This document shows, in pieces, positions 26,077 through 35,322 of a DNA stretch of 64,000 nucleotides. The first letter of the stretch is position 1, and every line of letters starts with the position of its first letter. Location of the stretch: assembly GCA_965247035.1 (NCBI GenBank), contig CBDFGJ010000001.1:992001-1056000 (forward strand), in the 5' to 3' direction. Source of the stretch: Azophilus sp965247035. GTDB lineage: Bacteria > Pseudomonadota > Gammaproteobacteria > Pseudomonadales > Azotimanducaceae. The position numbers and the translations under genes were made by a program. Below the pieces are notes generated by a model. It made no database searches. It saw only the letters and a program-made list of their open reading frames with translations, and was not told the DNA's origin.

Positions 26077-27498
26077 TCAAAGGACTTTGCCTGGGTTCAT
26101 GATGCCCCGTGGATCCAGCATGTGCTTAAGCCTTCGCATCAGATCAAGCTCCGTTGGCGAACGGAATTTCTCCAATTCGTCTTTTTTCAGGACGCCGATG
26201 CCGTGTTCCGCACTGAAGCTGCCGCCGAAGGATTCGGCCAGTTCCAAAATCGCCGCCGTCACTCCAGCGGAGTGCGCCCGCTTCCAAGCCTCAGCATCCA
26301 CGCCGTCCGGGGCCAGAACATTGAAATGGATGTTGCCGTCGCCTAGATGGCCGAAAATGGAAAACCTTGCATCCGCAATGGCCAGGACCGCCTGTTTGGC
26401 CTTCTCCATAAAAGCGCTGAGGTGCTGGATTGGAACGGAAACATCCTGTTTGATCCCACCCCCCGCACGCTTTTCGGCTTCCGGTATGCCCTCCCGAAAC
26501 CGCCATAGCCTCTCTTTCTGCCCCTGCGATGCGGCAACGTAGCCATCCGCCACGAGCCCTGCCTCCATCGTCTCTGCCAGCGCGGCTTGCAGCAGTTGGG
26601 CGGCGCGCTGATCGGTGCGCGATGCGGCCTCGATGAGTATCAACACGATGTTTGCCGAGGCGCTGAAAAGGCCTTCGGTATCAAGCAGGTCAGCGGCCAG
26701 TTGAGCGGCACCGAGGGTGATCAACTCGTAGGAAACGATGTTGTCGTCACAGGCTTTACGGAATTGCGTGAGCGCATCACAGGCCGCTTCCACTCCGACC
26801 AAGCTCAACAGCGCCGTGGCCCGCCCCGCCAACATGGGAAACAGCTTCAAGGTCGCCGCGGTGATGACGCCCAAGGTGCCTTCGGCACCGACGAAGATAT
26901 CGGAGATACGATAGCCCGTGTTGTCCTTGCGCACGCTACGAGTCCTTGAGATGAGCTGACCGTCCGGCAGTACGACTTCGAGACCAAGCATCAGATCCCG
27001 CGCCACGCCATAGCGCAGCGCATTGAGACCGCCGGCATTAGTCGACAGCGCTCCGCCGATCTGGCAACTGCCTTGCGAACCCATGCTCAGCGGGAAACAA
27101 AGGCCGGCTGCAACGGCCGCCTCTTGCGCCTCGGCGAGCGTGACGCCCGCCTCCAAAGTCATGGTGTAGTTGTGCGCGTTCACTTCGCGCACTTGATTGA
27201 GTCGATCCAGATTTAGCAGGATGTGGGCTTCATCGAACGCTGTGCCGCCGCCGCAATATCCGGTGTTGCCGCCTTGGGGAACGACGCCGACCCGCTCCCG
27301 CCAGCAGTAGGCCAGCAGCCGCGATACATCCGCAGTGCAGTTCGGCCGCACCAACATGCGGGCGCAGCCTTTAAAGGCGCCGCGCTCATCCGCTAGGTAG
27401 GGCGCTATGCTCCTTGCATCCGTGCAAACCGCATCCGCACCCAGCATTTGCAGAAGCGGGCCAGTAGCGAACCTCAGGTCGTCTCGCAAAGGCTTCAT
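26077..27498 (-). CDS. FAD-linked D-2-hydroxyacid dehydrogenase (D-2-hydroxyglutarate / D-lactate type)
   Basis: Flavoprotein of the VAO/PCMH superfamily that oxidises a D-2-hydroxy acid. The FAD_binding_4 domain has VVPQGGNTGYCGGGT and LSMGSQGSCQIGGALSTNAGG. The C-terminal domain has FSIFGHLGDGNIHFNV (metal/substrate-binding histidines) and SFSAEHGIGVLKK, ending DPRGIMNPGKVL. The combination resembles D-2-hydroxyglutarate dehydrogenase more than GlcD. The ATG at 27498 is preferred; a TTG two codons upstream is possible. It lies alone upstream of moaE. Exact substrate is an inference. Confidence 0.85.
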   Translation of the reverse strand: MKPLRDDLRFATGPLLQMLGADAVCTDARSIAPYLADERGAFKGCARMLVRPNCTADVSRLLAYCWRERVGVVPQGGNTGYCGGGTAFDEAHILLNLDRLNQVREVNAHNYTMTLEAGVTLAEAQEAAVAAGLCFPLSMGSQGSCQIGGALSTNAGGLNALRYGVARDLMLGLEVVLPDGQLISRTRSVRKDNTGYRISDIFVGAEGTLGVITAATLKLFPMLAGRATALLSLVGVEAACDALTQFRKACDDNIVSYELITLGAAQLAADLLDTEGLFSASANIVLILIEAASRTDQRAAQLLQAALAETMEAGLVADGYVAASQGQKERLWRFREGIPEAEKRAGGGIKQDVSVPIQHLSAFMEKAKQAVLAIADARFSIFGHLGDGNIHFNVLAPDGVDAEAWKRAHSAGVTAAILELAESFGGSFSAEHGIGVLKKDELEKFRSPTELDLMRRLKHMLDPRGIMNPGKVL

Positions 27499-27566
27499 GG
27501 CCAATTGCCACGGTCCGGCGTAGCAAAGATGAGGGAATACATCGCAGCGCCCTTATGCACAACCGC

Positions 27567-28043
27567 TTAGGCTTCCGGCGAGGTATTTTGGTTGGCCCAA
27601 TTGGCCACTCGAGCTTGGTCGGCCCCGGTGGCCTGCACCCAGCGAGCGGCCTCAGCGGTGCTTTCCCGTTTCCAAAAAATGGCCTCGGTCTTCAGGCAGT
27701 CGATAACGAAGGTGCAGGCAGCAAGGGCCTCCGCTCGGTGGCGGCTGGCGGTCAGCACCGCAACGATCTCATCGGACGGTTGCAGCTGGCCCACCCGATG
27801 GACCACCGTAACGGCGGTTAAGCGCCAATGCGCTTCCGCTTTGGCGACTATTGCCGCGATGCTCTTCTCGGTCATACCGGGGTAGTGCTCCAACTCCAAG
27901 GCGGTTGCCTCATCCCCATGCACGTCACGCACCAAACCAACGAAGGCGGCCACAGCACCGACCTCGGCGCCAAGGCGCGAACGCAACCGTCGCCACTCCG
28001 CGGCCAAGGAGATTTGCTGCCGCTCGATTCTGATGTCGCACAT
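27567..28043 (-). CDS. moaE: Molybdopterin synthase catalytic subunit MoaE
   Basis: Large subunit that transfers sulfur from MoaD thiocarboxylate to cyclic pyranopterin monophosphate. Motifs: GAVAAFVGLVRD, LELEHYPGMTEKSI, VTVVHRVGQLQPSDEIV, and CLKTEAIFWKRE with the catalytic lysines. At 158 aa it is normal. It follows moaD by 6 bp in a moaC-moaD-moaE operon. Confidence 0.95.
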   Translation of the reverse strand: MCDIRIERQQISLAAEWRRLRSRLGAEVGAVAAFVGLVRDVHGDEATALELEHYPGMTEKSIAAIVAKAEAHWRLTAVTVVHRVGQLQPSDEIVAVLTASRHRAEALAACTFVIDCLKTEAIFWKRESTAEAARWVQATGADQARVANWANQNTSPEA

Positions 28044-28049
28044 GCTCGC

Positions 28050-28316
28050 TCAGCCGCCGGTGACCGGGGGCAGGAATGCCACCTCATCCCCCGCCTTAAG
28101 AAGCGGCGGCGCGGCCGAGTCGATGAATTCCTGATTGATGGCGATGCGCACATTGGCCGCCGTCAGGGCGGCATGGCTGGCCCTGCCGAAGCGCGACCCC
28201 AGCGCCTCCAGCAAGGCCGCCAGGTCAATGGACGAAGCCGTCCGTTCAACAGGACAGTCCCAGCAGTCGACGCCGACGGCTTCTCTGAGCGAGGCAAAAA
28301 ATAGGACGTGGATCAC
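28050..28316 (-). CDS. moaD: Molybdopterin synthase sulfur-carrier subunit MoaD
   Basis: Ubiquitin-like small subunit of 88 residues. It begins (V)IHVLFFASLREAVGVD and ends with the double-glycine tail AFLPPVTGG, where the thiocarboxylate forms. The GTG at 28316 is chosen because it overlaps the moaC TGA stop in the classic GTGA arrangement. Longer readings upstream merely run through moaC in another frame. Works with MoaE, encoded next. Confidence 0.93.
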   Translation of the reverse strand: MIHVLFFASLREAVGVDCWDCPVERTASSIDLAALLEALGSRFGRASHAALTAANVRIAINQEFIDSAAPPLLKAGDEVAFLPPVTGG

Positions 28317-28798
28317 AACTGCTCGTCCAACCGGCGCCAAGGGCCGCTCTTGCCTCCCTCCTTGCGCAGCAGGCGCACCTCCTGCACCGCCATGCCGCGA
28401 TCGATTGCCTTGCACATGTCGTAGATGGTCAGGGCCGCCACGCTGGCGGCGGTCATAGCCTCCATCTCCACGCCCGTTCGGCCAGTGACCCGGCATTTCG
28501 CCGTGACGAGCAGGTGGCGCGGCGGCGCGGCGGCAATGTCGATGGAGACCTGATTGATCGGCAGCGGATGGCACAGCGGGATCAGGTCCGCACAGCGCTT
28601 GGCCGCCTGAATGCCAGCCACCCGCGCAACGGCCAGCACGTCACCCTTGCGGATATTGCCGGCGCAGATCTCATCAAGGGTGGCCGGCTGCATCCGCAGC
28701 TTGGCTTCAGCCACGGCGATGCGCTCGGTCTCCGGCTTGCGCGAAACGTCCACCATGGCGGCTTCGCCCCGGTCATTCAGATGGGTTAGCTCGCTCAT
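28313..28798 (-). CDS. moaC: Cyclic pyranopterin monophosphate synthase MoaC
   Basis: Makes cyclic pyranopterin monophosphate from the MoaA product, an early step in molybdenum cofactor synthesis. Motifs: LTHLNDRGEAAMVDVSRK at the start, KRCADLIPLCHPLPI, GVEMEAMTAASVAALTIYDMCKA, KEGGKSG. At 161 aa it is normal. It heads moaC-D-E; moaA and moaB are not in the window. Divergent from mnmA over 76 bp. Confidence 0.96.
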   Translation of the reverse strand: MSELTHLNDRGEAAMVDVSRKPETERIAVAEAKLRMQPATLDEICAGNIRKGDVLAVARVAGIQAAKRCADLIPLCHPLPINQVSIDIAAAPPRHLLVTAKCRVTGRTGVEMEAMTAASVAALTIYDMCKAIDRGMAVQEVRLLRKEGGKSGPWRRLDEQL

Positions 28799-28874
28799 GG
28801 GCCGATTATAGCCACTTGGCCTCTGCTAGAATAATCGGCTGTTCATTTCGAGGCATGGCCTCGCGAGCATCGTC

Positions 28875-29969
28875 ATGAATACCGACAACATCATGGTGGG
28901 CATGTCCGGCGGCGTGGACTCATCCGTTGCCGCGCTACTGCTGCGGCAACAGGGATACGCCATTTCCGGCCTGTTCATGAAGAATTGGGAGGAGGACGAT
29001 GGCGAAGATGACTGCACCGCCCAACAAGACTATGAGGACGCGGCAAGGGTCTGCGACCAGCTCGGCGTTGAACTGCATACGGCCAACTTCGTAGCAGAGT
29101 ACTGGGACGACGTGTTCACCACCTTCCTGAAGGAGTGCCAAGCCGGACGCACACCAAACCCGGATGTGCTCTGCAACCGCGAGATCAAGTTCAAGCAATT
29201 CGCCCGCTATGCGGAACTGCACGGCGTCAGCCAAATCGCCACTGGCCACTACGTTCGCTTGGCTAGAACCGCTGCCGGCCTAAAACTGTTGAAGGGTCAG
29301 GACAGCGCCAAGGACCAAAGCTATTTCCTGCAAGCGCTCACCCCGGCGCAGTTGGCCAATGCGACCTTTCCGCTGGGTGAACTGACCAAGACGGAAGTGC
29401 GCCGCATCGCCCGCCAAGCCGGACTGCACAACCACGCAAAAAAAGACTCCACCGGCATCTGCTTCATCGGCGAGCGGCGTTTTCGGGACTTCCTGCACCG
29501 CTACTTGCCGCACAACCCCGGGCCGATGGTCGATGAGGCGGGCCTAGTGTTGGGCGAGCACATCGGTCTCGCCTACTACACTAGGGGCCAGCGCCAAGGG
29601 CTTGCCATCGGTGGCCGAGTTGATCGGCCGGAAGCGCCTTGGTACGTTTTGGACAAGGACATCGCCCGCAACCAACTCGTCCTCACCCAAAACCCGGACG
29701 CGCTCTTGAACAACTTCCTTACCGCCTGCAGCCTAAACTGGCTCGGCGATCCCCCCGCCCTGCCCTTGCCCTGCACCGCCAAGGTGCGCTATCGGCAGCC
29801 GGACCAAGCGGCCATCGTTCGGCCTAAGGCCGATGGCAACGTGTCGGTGCAGTTCGACGTGCCGCAAAGGGCCATCACCACGGGACAGTACGTTTGCTTC
29901 TACGAGGACGATGCGTGCCTTGGCGGCGGCGTCATCGAATCCTTCGGCGACCTCAGCGAACAGCAGTAG
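28875..29969 (+). CDS. mnmA: tRNA-uridine 2-sulfurtransferase MnmA
   Basis: Thiolates U34 of Lys, Glu and Gln tRNAs. The PP-loop GMSGGVDSSVAALLL binds ATP. The nucleophile is in NPDVLCNREIKF and the second catalytic cysteine in KDSTGICFIGERRF; GHYVRLAR and YYTRGQRQGLAIGG are further signatures. At 364 aa it is normal. It leads mnmA-hflD-purB, the order found in E. coli and Pseudomonas; hflD starts 2 bp after the mnmA stop. Confidence 0.96.
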   Translation: MNTDNIMVGMSGGVDSSVAALLLRQQGYAISGLFMKNWEEDDGEDDCTAQQDYEDAARVCDQLGVELHTANFVAEYWDDVFTTFLKECQAGRTPNPDVLCNREIKFKQFARYAELHGVSQIATGHYVRLARTAAGLKLLKGQDSAKDQSYFLQALTPAQLANATFPLGELTKTEVRRIARQAGLHNHAKKDSTGICFIGERRFRDFLHRYLPHNPGPMVDEAGLVLGEHIGLAYYTRGQRQGLAIGGRVDRPEAPWYVLDKDIARNQLVLTQNPDALLNNFLTACSLNWLGDPPALPLPCTAKVRYRQPDQAAIVRPKADGNVSVQFDVPQRAITTGQYVCFYEDDACLGGGVIESFGDLSEQQ

Positions 29970-29971
29970 AA

Positions 29972-30568
29972 GTGACCGACCTTGATTACCGCTCGCTGGC
30001 CCTCGCCGCCTTGTTCGCCGCCCTTGCGGAAGTGGAGGCGACCGCCACTGGGCGCAACACCCACAACATTCAGCATTTCTTAGCGGCATTGTTCACCGGC
30101 AACGCCGAAAGCTTGGATGAGGCGTTTCCCGACCCAAGCTGCTATCGACCTGGCGTGGAGGCAGCGCTTAGCGCCTTGGATCGCCAGCACAGCCAACGCC
30201 AGATCATCGGCTACGCTTTCGGGGTGGTGAAACTGTCCAACCTGCTGCACCGCAATCCGCAAGCGGCGGCCAGCCTTGGCCAACGGCTTGACACGCTCGC
30301 CGGGGCCGACTTCGATACGAGCTTGCTCAGGGCTTTGGAGGAGGTTTACATGGAAGTCATTGGCGGACTCGGCAAGCGCCTGAGAATCATCGGCGACCGA
30401 GAAATTCTCACCCAACCAAAATCGGCCGCCCGCATCCGCGCCTTGCTGCTGACGGCGATACGCTTCGCTTGGCTGTGGCGGCAATTGGGCGGGCGCCGTT
30501 GGCATCTTGTTTTTCAACGCCACCGCCTAACGCAAGGTCTTGAAACACTAAAGGAGCAATTGGCGTGA
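29972..30568 (+). CDS. hflD: High-frequency lysogenization protein HflD homologue
   Basis: Helical peripheral membrane protein conserved between mnmA and purB; in E. coli it affects lambda CII stability, but its core role is unclear. The GTG at 29972 (VTDLDYRSLALAALFAALAEVE) fits the family start and the 2-bp spacing from mnmA. GRNTHNIQHFLAALF, GYAFGVVKLSNLL and RIRALLLTAIRFAWLWRQLGG match the HflD pattern. At 198 aa it is typical. Its TGA overlaps the purB GTG start by 4 bp, suggesting translational coupling. Confidence 0.88.
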   Translation: MTDLDYRSLALAALFAALAEVEATATGRNTHNIQHFLAALFTGNAESLDEAFPDPSCYRPGVEAALSALDRQHSQRQIIGYAFGVVKLSNLLHRNPQAAASLGQRLDTLAGADFDTSLLRALEEVYMEVIGGLGKRLRIIGDREILTQPKSAARIRALLLTAIRFAWLWRQLGGRRWHLVFQRHRLTQGLETLKEQLA

Positions 30569-32037
30569 GCCTAGAGCTGAACCCAACCACGGCCATCAGC
30601 GCGGTGGATGGGCGCTACCGCAGCAAGACCGAAGCGCTGGCACCCATCTTCAGCGAGCAAGGGCTGATCCGCCATCGGGTTCGGGTCGAGTGTGAGTGGT
30701 TCCTAGCTTTGGCGGCGCTACCAGAAGTGCCGGAGCTGCCGCCGTTGAGCGCGGCCCAAGCGACCGCCGTCAGCCGCATTCACACCAGCTTCTCCCACTT
30801 GGACGCCGATCGGGTGAAGGCTTTGGAAGCCATCACCAATCATGACGTCAAGGCGGTGGAGTATTTCGTCAAGGAACGCATCAGCCGCGTTGAGGGCTTG
30901 GCCGGCCGCACCGAGTTCGTTCATTTCGCCTGCACGTCCGAAGACATCAACAACCTAGCCCATGCTTTAATGCTGCGGGCGGGCCGGGAAATCCTGCATA
31001 GGCAGATGCGGCAAGTCATCGACGCGATCAACGCCCTCGGCCGGGAAGCAGGGGACCTGCCCATGCTGGCCAGAACCCACGGCCAGCCAGCCTCGCCTAC
31101 CACGCTGGCGAAAGAACTGCGCGTCTTCAGTGCTCGCTTGGCGGGGCGGCTGGAAGGCATTAGCGCCGTGCCGCTGAGCGGCAAGCTGAATGGCGCCGTT
31201 GGCAACTTCAACGCCCACGCCATCGCCTATCCCGATGTGGATTGGCTGGCCGTAAGCGCAAGGTTCGTCACCAACCTAGGCCTGCAACCCAATCCGCTGA
31301 CCACGCAAATTGAACCGCATGACCACATGGCGGAGCTGTTCCACGCCTTCATGCGCTTCAACCAGGTGCTGCTGGATTTCGTCCGGGACATCTGGGCCTA
31401 CATTTCCATCGACTATTTCGGCCAACGCTTGGCATCGGGCGAAACGGGTTCGTCCACCATGCCGCATAAGGTGAACCCGATTGACTTCGAGAACGCCGAG
31501 GGCAACCTAGGGGTGGCCAACGCCCTGCTCGGCCACATGGCCGAGAAGCTGCCCGTCTCGCGCTGGCAGCGCGACCTTTCAGACTCCACCTTGCTGCGCA
31601 ACATGGGCACGGCGCTGGCCCATTGCAGCATCGCCTGCCAGTCCGCGCTGAAGGGGCTGTCGCACCTTTCCATCAACCGCGAGCGAATCCGCGCCGACCT
31701 CGAAGACAACTGGGAGCTGTTGGCGGAGGCGGTGCAGACCCTGATGCGCAAGTACGGCTTGGCGCAGCCTTACGAACGGCTCAAGGCAGCCACTCGAGGC
31801 CAGCGCCTGGACCGGGCCGGATTTGTCCGGTTGCTTGATGAACTGGAACTGCCCGAGGCCGCCCGTCGTGAACTCAAAGGACTGACGCCGACTGGCTACA
31901 CTGGACTGGCCAAGCGGCTGGTCAATACGGATGACAATAGGCCGACACATGACCCGAGCTGGGCTAATTTGACCACTTTAGGTCACGAACCACGCAACCC
32001 GGAAGCAGCCGACGAAGCCTTACCAGGAAACCTCTGA
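30565..32037 (+). CDS. purB: Adenylosuccinate lyase, C-terminus altered by a MITE
   Basis: Catalyses two steps of purine synthesis (SAICAR to AICAR, adenylosuccinate to AMP). Family landmarks: AVDGRYRSKTEAL, TSEDINNLAHALM, ARTHGQPASPTTLAKE, and the signature loop SSTMPHKVNPIDFENAEGN. Start is a GTG overlapping hflD, with AAGGAG upstream. At 490 aa it is about 30 residues longer than usual E. coli-type PurB. The last residues PGNL and the TGA stop come from the left end of MITE copy D (element starts at 32027), so the original 3' end was probably replaced. Confidence 0.95.
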   Translation: MSLELNPTTAISAVDGRYRSKTEALAPIFSEQGLIRHRVRVECEWFLALAALPEVPELPPLSAAQATAVSRIHTSFSHLDADRVKALEAITNHDVKAVEYFVKERISRVEGLAGRTEFVHFACTSEDINNLAHALMLRAGREILHRQMRQVIDAINALGREAGDLPMLARTHGQPASPTTLAKELRVFSARLAGRLEGISAVPLSGKLNGAVGNFNAHAIAYPDVDWLAVSARFVTNLGLQPNPLTTQIEPHDHMAELFHAFMRFNQVLLDFVRDIWAYISIDYFGQRLASGETGSSTMPHKVNPIDFENAEGNLGVANALLGHMAEKLPVSRWQRDLSDSTLLRNMGTALAHCSIACQSALKGLSHLSINRERIRADLEDNWELLAEAVQTLMRKYGLAQPYERLKAATRGQRLDRAGFVRLLDELELPEAARRELKGLTPTGYTGLAKRLVNTDDNRPTHDPSWANLTTLGHEPRNPEAADEALPGNL

Positions 32038-32165
32038 TTAAATTCCAGGGATTGGCCATCGCATGGCGGATGAAATAATTTATTATCTATTTTCAATGAC
32101 TTACAAGTCATCGAAAAGGACCGATCTGTTGCAGTGCGAGAGCCTGTGAATTTTTCAGAGGTTTC
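32027..32165 (-). mobile_element. MITE family 1, copy D (overlaps the purB 3' end)
   Basis: 139-bp element in reverse orientation to copies A, B, C and E. Ends are GAAACCTCTGA and TCAGAGGTTTC; flanks CCAG (32023-32026) and CTAG (32166-32169) differ at one base. The inner inverted repeat TTTTCAATGAC...GTCATCGAAAA is intact. The TGA in its terminus is the purB stop codon. Confidence 0.87.
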
Positions 32166-32169
32166 CTAG

Positions 32170-32618
32170 CCAAGATATTTCACGAAATGGATGGAAAATG
32201 ACGGAAAAATGTTGAAAATATGGGTGATCAAAACTTCATAATAAGAATTTCCGCCGTGCCGGAATGCGACCAAACTTCGCTCCAATCTCCATCTGTTAAA
32301 CGCTGTGATGTTGAAGCCGATTTCAGTGGCGGCGAGCTCATCAGCCTTGGCGGTATCGAGCTGCCCGCTCGGGCCGACCGGCGGCGGGGGCTGGCCTTGG
32401 CTGGTGCCCGGGCCATGACCGATACAGGCCGAAAGACCAGCTGTGGCCACTTGCTGCTGGAACTTATCAAACAACGCATCCAGAGCCTAGCCTTGAGGTA
32501 TGAGGACCTAAACGATCCTCCGCAACTGCGGCCAGCCACTCTCCATATCACCGGCACGGCAGCTTCAAATGAAGCACCGCTCAGACTGGCGGCAAGCAGC
32601 CATCAGGTTGAGAATTGA
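32170..32618 (+). pseudogene. IS1380-type transposase relic 1 (N-terminal fragment)
   Basis: The frame shows VEADFSGGELISLGGIELPARADRRRGL, matching the IS1380 pattern FDGGxLxSDGGxLLLREAD. It continues LLELIKQRIQSLALRYEDLNDPPQLR, matching the characteristic R(I/V)xGLALGYEDLNDHxxLR. It then runs into unrelated residues and stops. The catalytic domain is missing. The upstream 180 bp (32170-32350) are repeated in inverted orientation at 47563-47745, so they are the transposon 5' end. Confidence 0.65.
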
Positions 32619-32689
32619 CCTCTACTCGATTGAGCATCTCTGCTGTAGATTGCCGCCCCTTTTGCACTTGACCCAACCAAGGAATCGAA

Positions 32690-34303
32690 ATGTCTGCTGA
32701 CCCATCCAATTACCTGCAACAGCTTGAAGCTATCACCGAGGAACTGAGCAGCCAACCGAGTTGGCGCGCCATTAACCCGGAGTACGTTCTGCGCATGCGC
32801 CTGCAGAACCGCTTCCGCACGGGCCTTGACATAGCCCGTTACACGGCGGACATCATTCGGCGGGACATGGCGGAATACGACCAGGATGTTTCGCAGTACA
32901 CCCAGTCCCTCGGCTGCTGGCACGGCTTCAGCGCCCAGCAGGTGATGATGTCCATCAAGAAGCACCGCAAGACCACTAGCAAATCCTACATTTACTTGAG
33001 CGGTTGGATGGTGGCGGCGCTGCGCTCCCGCTTCGGTCCCCTGCCCGACCAAAGCATGCATGAAAAAACCACAGTGCCCGACCTGATTGAGGAAATCTAC
33101 ACCTTCCTGCGGCAGGCGGACGCCCGCGAGTTGCGGCACCTGTTCATCGAACTCGACGAGGCCCGCGCCAATGGCAACGACCCAGCGCCGACCATCTCCC
33201 ACATCGACAATTTTGAAACCCATGTGGTGCCGATGATCGCGGACATAGACGCCGGCTTCGGCAACGAGGATGCCACCTATCTGTTAGCCAAGCGCATGAT
33301 CGAAGCGGGGGCCTGCGCCATTCAGATTGAAAACCAGGTTTCCGACGCCAAGCAGTGCGGGCACCAAGCGGGCAAGGTCACCGTGCCGCATGAGGATTTC
33401 GTCTCCAAACTGAACGCAGTTCGCTACGCTTTCTTGGAGCTTGGCGTTGAGAACGGAGTCATCGTGGCGCGGACCGACTCCTTGGGTGCGGGCCTGACCA
33501 TGAAAATACCCGTATCCAAGAAAACGGGGGATCTAGGCGACCAGTATTGCAGCTTCTTGGAGGCTACCGAGGTGCACGACCTCAATGAACTGCGCGACGG
33601 AGACATCACCATCCACCAAAAGGGCAAGCTGTGCCGCCCGCTGCGGCTCGACAACGGCCTATACGCTTTCCGCGACAACACGGGCTTCGACCGTGTGGTG
33701 CTCGACTGCATCACCAGCCTAGAGCACGGCGCTGACCTGCTATGGATTGAAACCGAGCGCCCGAACCTGAAGCAAATCAGCAGTTTGGTGGAGGCGGTAA
33801 GAAAGAAGGCCCGTCAGGCCAAGCTGGTTTACAACAATTCGCCCTCATTCAACTGGACTCTGGCGTTTCGCGAGCAGGTTTACGGTGAGTGGCAAGCCGT
33901 CGGCAAGGACATCTCCGCCTACCCCGACCCGGCGGTCGTTCCCAAGGGCCTGATGGCGGCCGAGTACGACGACACCCCCCTGGCCGCGGCCGCGGATGAA
34001 TTGATCGCCCGCTTCCAACGGGACTCGGCCCAAGAAGCCGGCATCTTTCACCACCTAATCACCCTGCCCACCTACCACGAAACAGCGCTGGGCATCGACC
34101 TGCTGTCGGAAGGCTATTTCGGCGACCTTGGCATGCTCGCCTACGTCAAGGGCGTGCAGCGACGCGAGATTCGACGCGATCTGGCCGTCGTGAAGCACCA
34201 GGACCTAGCCGGCTCCAGCATCGGCGATGACCACAAGGAATACTTCTTGGGCGAAAAGGCGCTGCTGGCCGGCGGTGCGGCGAACACCATGAACCAGTTC
34301 TAG
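32690..34303 (+). CDS. aceA: Isocitrate lyase, long (Pseudomonas-type) form
   Basis: Splits isocitrate to glyoxylate and succinate, first step of the glyoxylate bypass. At 537 aa it belongs to the longer ICL group rather than the 430-aa E. coli form. The active-site loop is DAKQCGHQAGKVTVPHEDF (KQCGH in place of KKCGH, as in this subgroup), with ADIDAGFGNEDATYLL for metal binding and NNSPSFNWT near the C-terminus. Its TAG stop lies in the CTAG flank of MITE copy E, so the natural terminator may be displaced. No malate synthase is in the window. It competes with Icd for isocitrate. Confidence 0.96.
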   Translation: MSADPSNYLQQLEAITEELSSQPSWRAINPEYVLRMRLQNRFRTGLDIARYTADIIRRDMAEYDQDVSQYTQSLGCWHGFSAQQVMMSIKKHRKTTSKSYIYLSGWMVAALRSRFGPLPDQSMHEKTTVPDLIEEIYTFLRQADARELRHLFIELDEARANGNDPAPTISHIDNFETHVVPMIADIDAGFGNEDATYLLAKRMIEAGACAIQIENQVSDAKQCGHQAGKVTVPHEDFVSKLNAVRYAFLELGVENGVIVARTDSLGAGLTMKIPVSKKTGDLGDQYCSFLEATEVHDLNELRDGDITIHQKGKLCRPLRLDNGLYAFRDNTGFDRVVLDCITSLEHGADLLWIETERPNLKQISSLVEAVRKKARQAKLVYNNSPSFNWTLAFREQVYGEWQAVGKDISAYPDPAVVPKGLMAAEYDDTPLAAAADELIARFQRDSAQEAGIFHHLITLPTYHETALGIDLLSEGYFGDLGMLAYVKGVQRREIRRDLAVVKHQDLAGSSIGDDHKEYFLGEKALLAGGAANTMNQF

Positions 34304-34443
34304 GAAACCTCTAAAAAATTCGCAGGTTTTCGCAGTGCAACAAGACCAGTCTTTTTCGATGACGTGTCAGCCATTGAAAATTGAATATAAATCATTCCAT
34401 CCGGTAGGCGATAGCCAGTCCCGGGTAGTTGATCAGAGGTTCC
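34304..34443 (+). mobile_element. MITE family 1, copy E (at the aceA stop codon)
   Basis: 140-bp element, ends GAAACCTCTAA and TCAGAGGTTCC, flanked by perfect CTAG (34300-34303 and 34444-34447). The left CTAG contains the aceA stop codon TAG. The gap from 34448 to 34583 has nothing recognised. Confidence 0.88.
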
Positions 34444-34583
34444 CTAGCGAGGCAATGCTGTTCAAGGAACTGCCTTAAACGGAGCGGGCCTAATCAGGCT
34501 CTGGTTCCTAGAGGCTTGTGACATGACTGGATTCCGAGTGGGCTTGCGCGGCTGACCTGCCAAGCGAAGATCGCAGCGCCTCG

Positions 34584-35180
34584 CTAGCCTGATTCCTCAA
34601 GCAAGCGGAGCACTTCCTCGTAGCTTTGCGCGGTTGGGTATTGCGGGTGTTCATTGCGCACTTTGGCGGGCGCACGAAACAGAACGCCGCTGTGCGCCTC
34701 CTCCAGCATGGGCAGATCATTGTATGAGTCGCCAACGGCGACCACGGAGAAATTCAAGGACTTAAAAGCCTTGACCACGCTGCGCTTGGGGTCGCTTTGG
34801 CGCATCCTGCAATGGCTGATGCGGTCATCCTCAACGCTCAAGTGGTGGCACAACAGCGTCGGCCAGCCAAGTTTCGCCATCAGCGGGCTGGCGAACTCAT
34901 AGAAGGTGTCCGAGACAATGACTGGTTGGCTGCGCTGGCGCACGTCGTCCAAGAATTGATTGGCCCCAGGCAAAGGCTCAAGCGTCTCCACAACCTCCCG
35001 GATCATGGAGAAGCGCAGGTCATGCTGGCGCAGGATCGCCAAACGATAATCCATCAGTTCACCGTAGTCGGGGATGTCCCTAGTGGTTTTGTTCAGTTCA
35101 TCAAGGCCGGTGCGCTGCGCCACCGCTTGCCAAATTTCAGGAATCAGAACCCCTTCAAGGTCTAAGCACAGGATATCCAA
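34584..35180 (-). CDS. thrH: ThrH-type phosphoserine phosphatase / homoserine phosphotransferase
   Basis: HAD-superfamily enzyme that in Pseudomonas can dephosphorylate phosphoserine and transfer the phosphate to homoserine. The start DILCLDLEGVLIPEIW holds the nucleophile Asp and the Glu-Gly variation typical of ThrH. Motif II is VIVSDTFYEF, the lysine is in SDPKRSVVKAF, and motif III is VAVGDSYNDLPML. The start is TTG at 35180 behind a strong GGGGGAGG; the length (198 aa) fits the family. Divergent from cysH, as in Pseudomonas. Confidence 0.9.
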   Translation of the reverse strand: MDILCLDLEGVLIPEIWQAVAQRTGLDELNKTTRDIPDYGELMDYRLAILRQHDLRFSMIREVVETLEPLPGANQFLDDVRQRSQPVIVSDTFYEFASPLMAKLGWPTLLCHHLSVEDDRISHCRMRQSDPKRSVVKAFKSLNFSVVAVGDSYNDLPMLEEAHSGVLFRAPAKVRNEHPQYPTAQSYEEVLRLLEESG

Positions 35181-35322
35181 AAGCCTCCCCCTTGGTGATT
35201 TTTTGAGTTAAGCATATTTCAACATGGAATTTTTACCCCATCCCGCCATTGCTAAACTCCGTTAGCTCAATGACGGGAATCCCTCCCGCCAGCCTCCGTT
35301 CAAAAGCCGCCGGGGATGCGCC

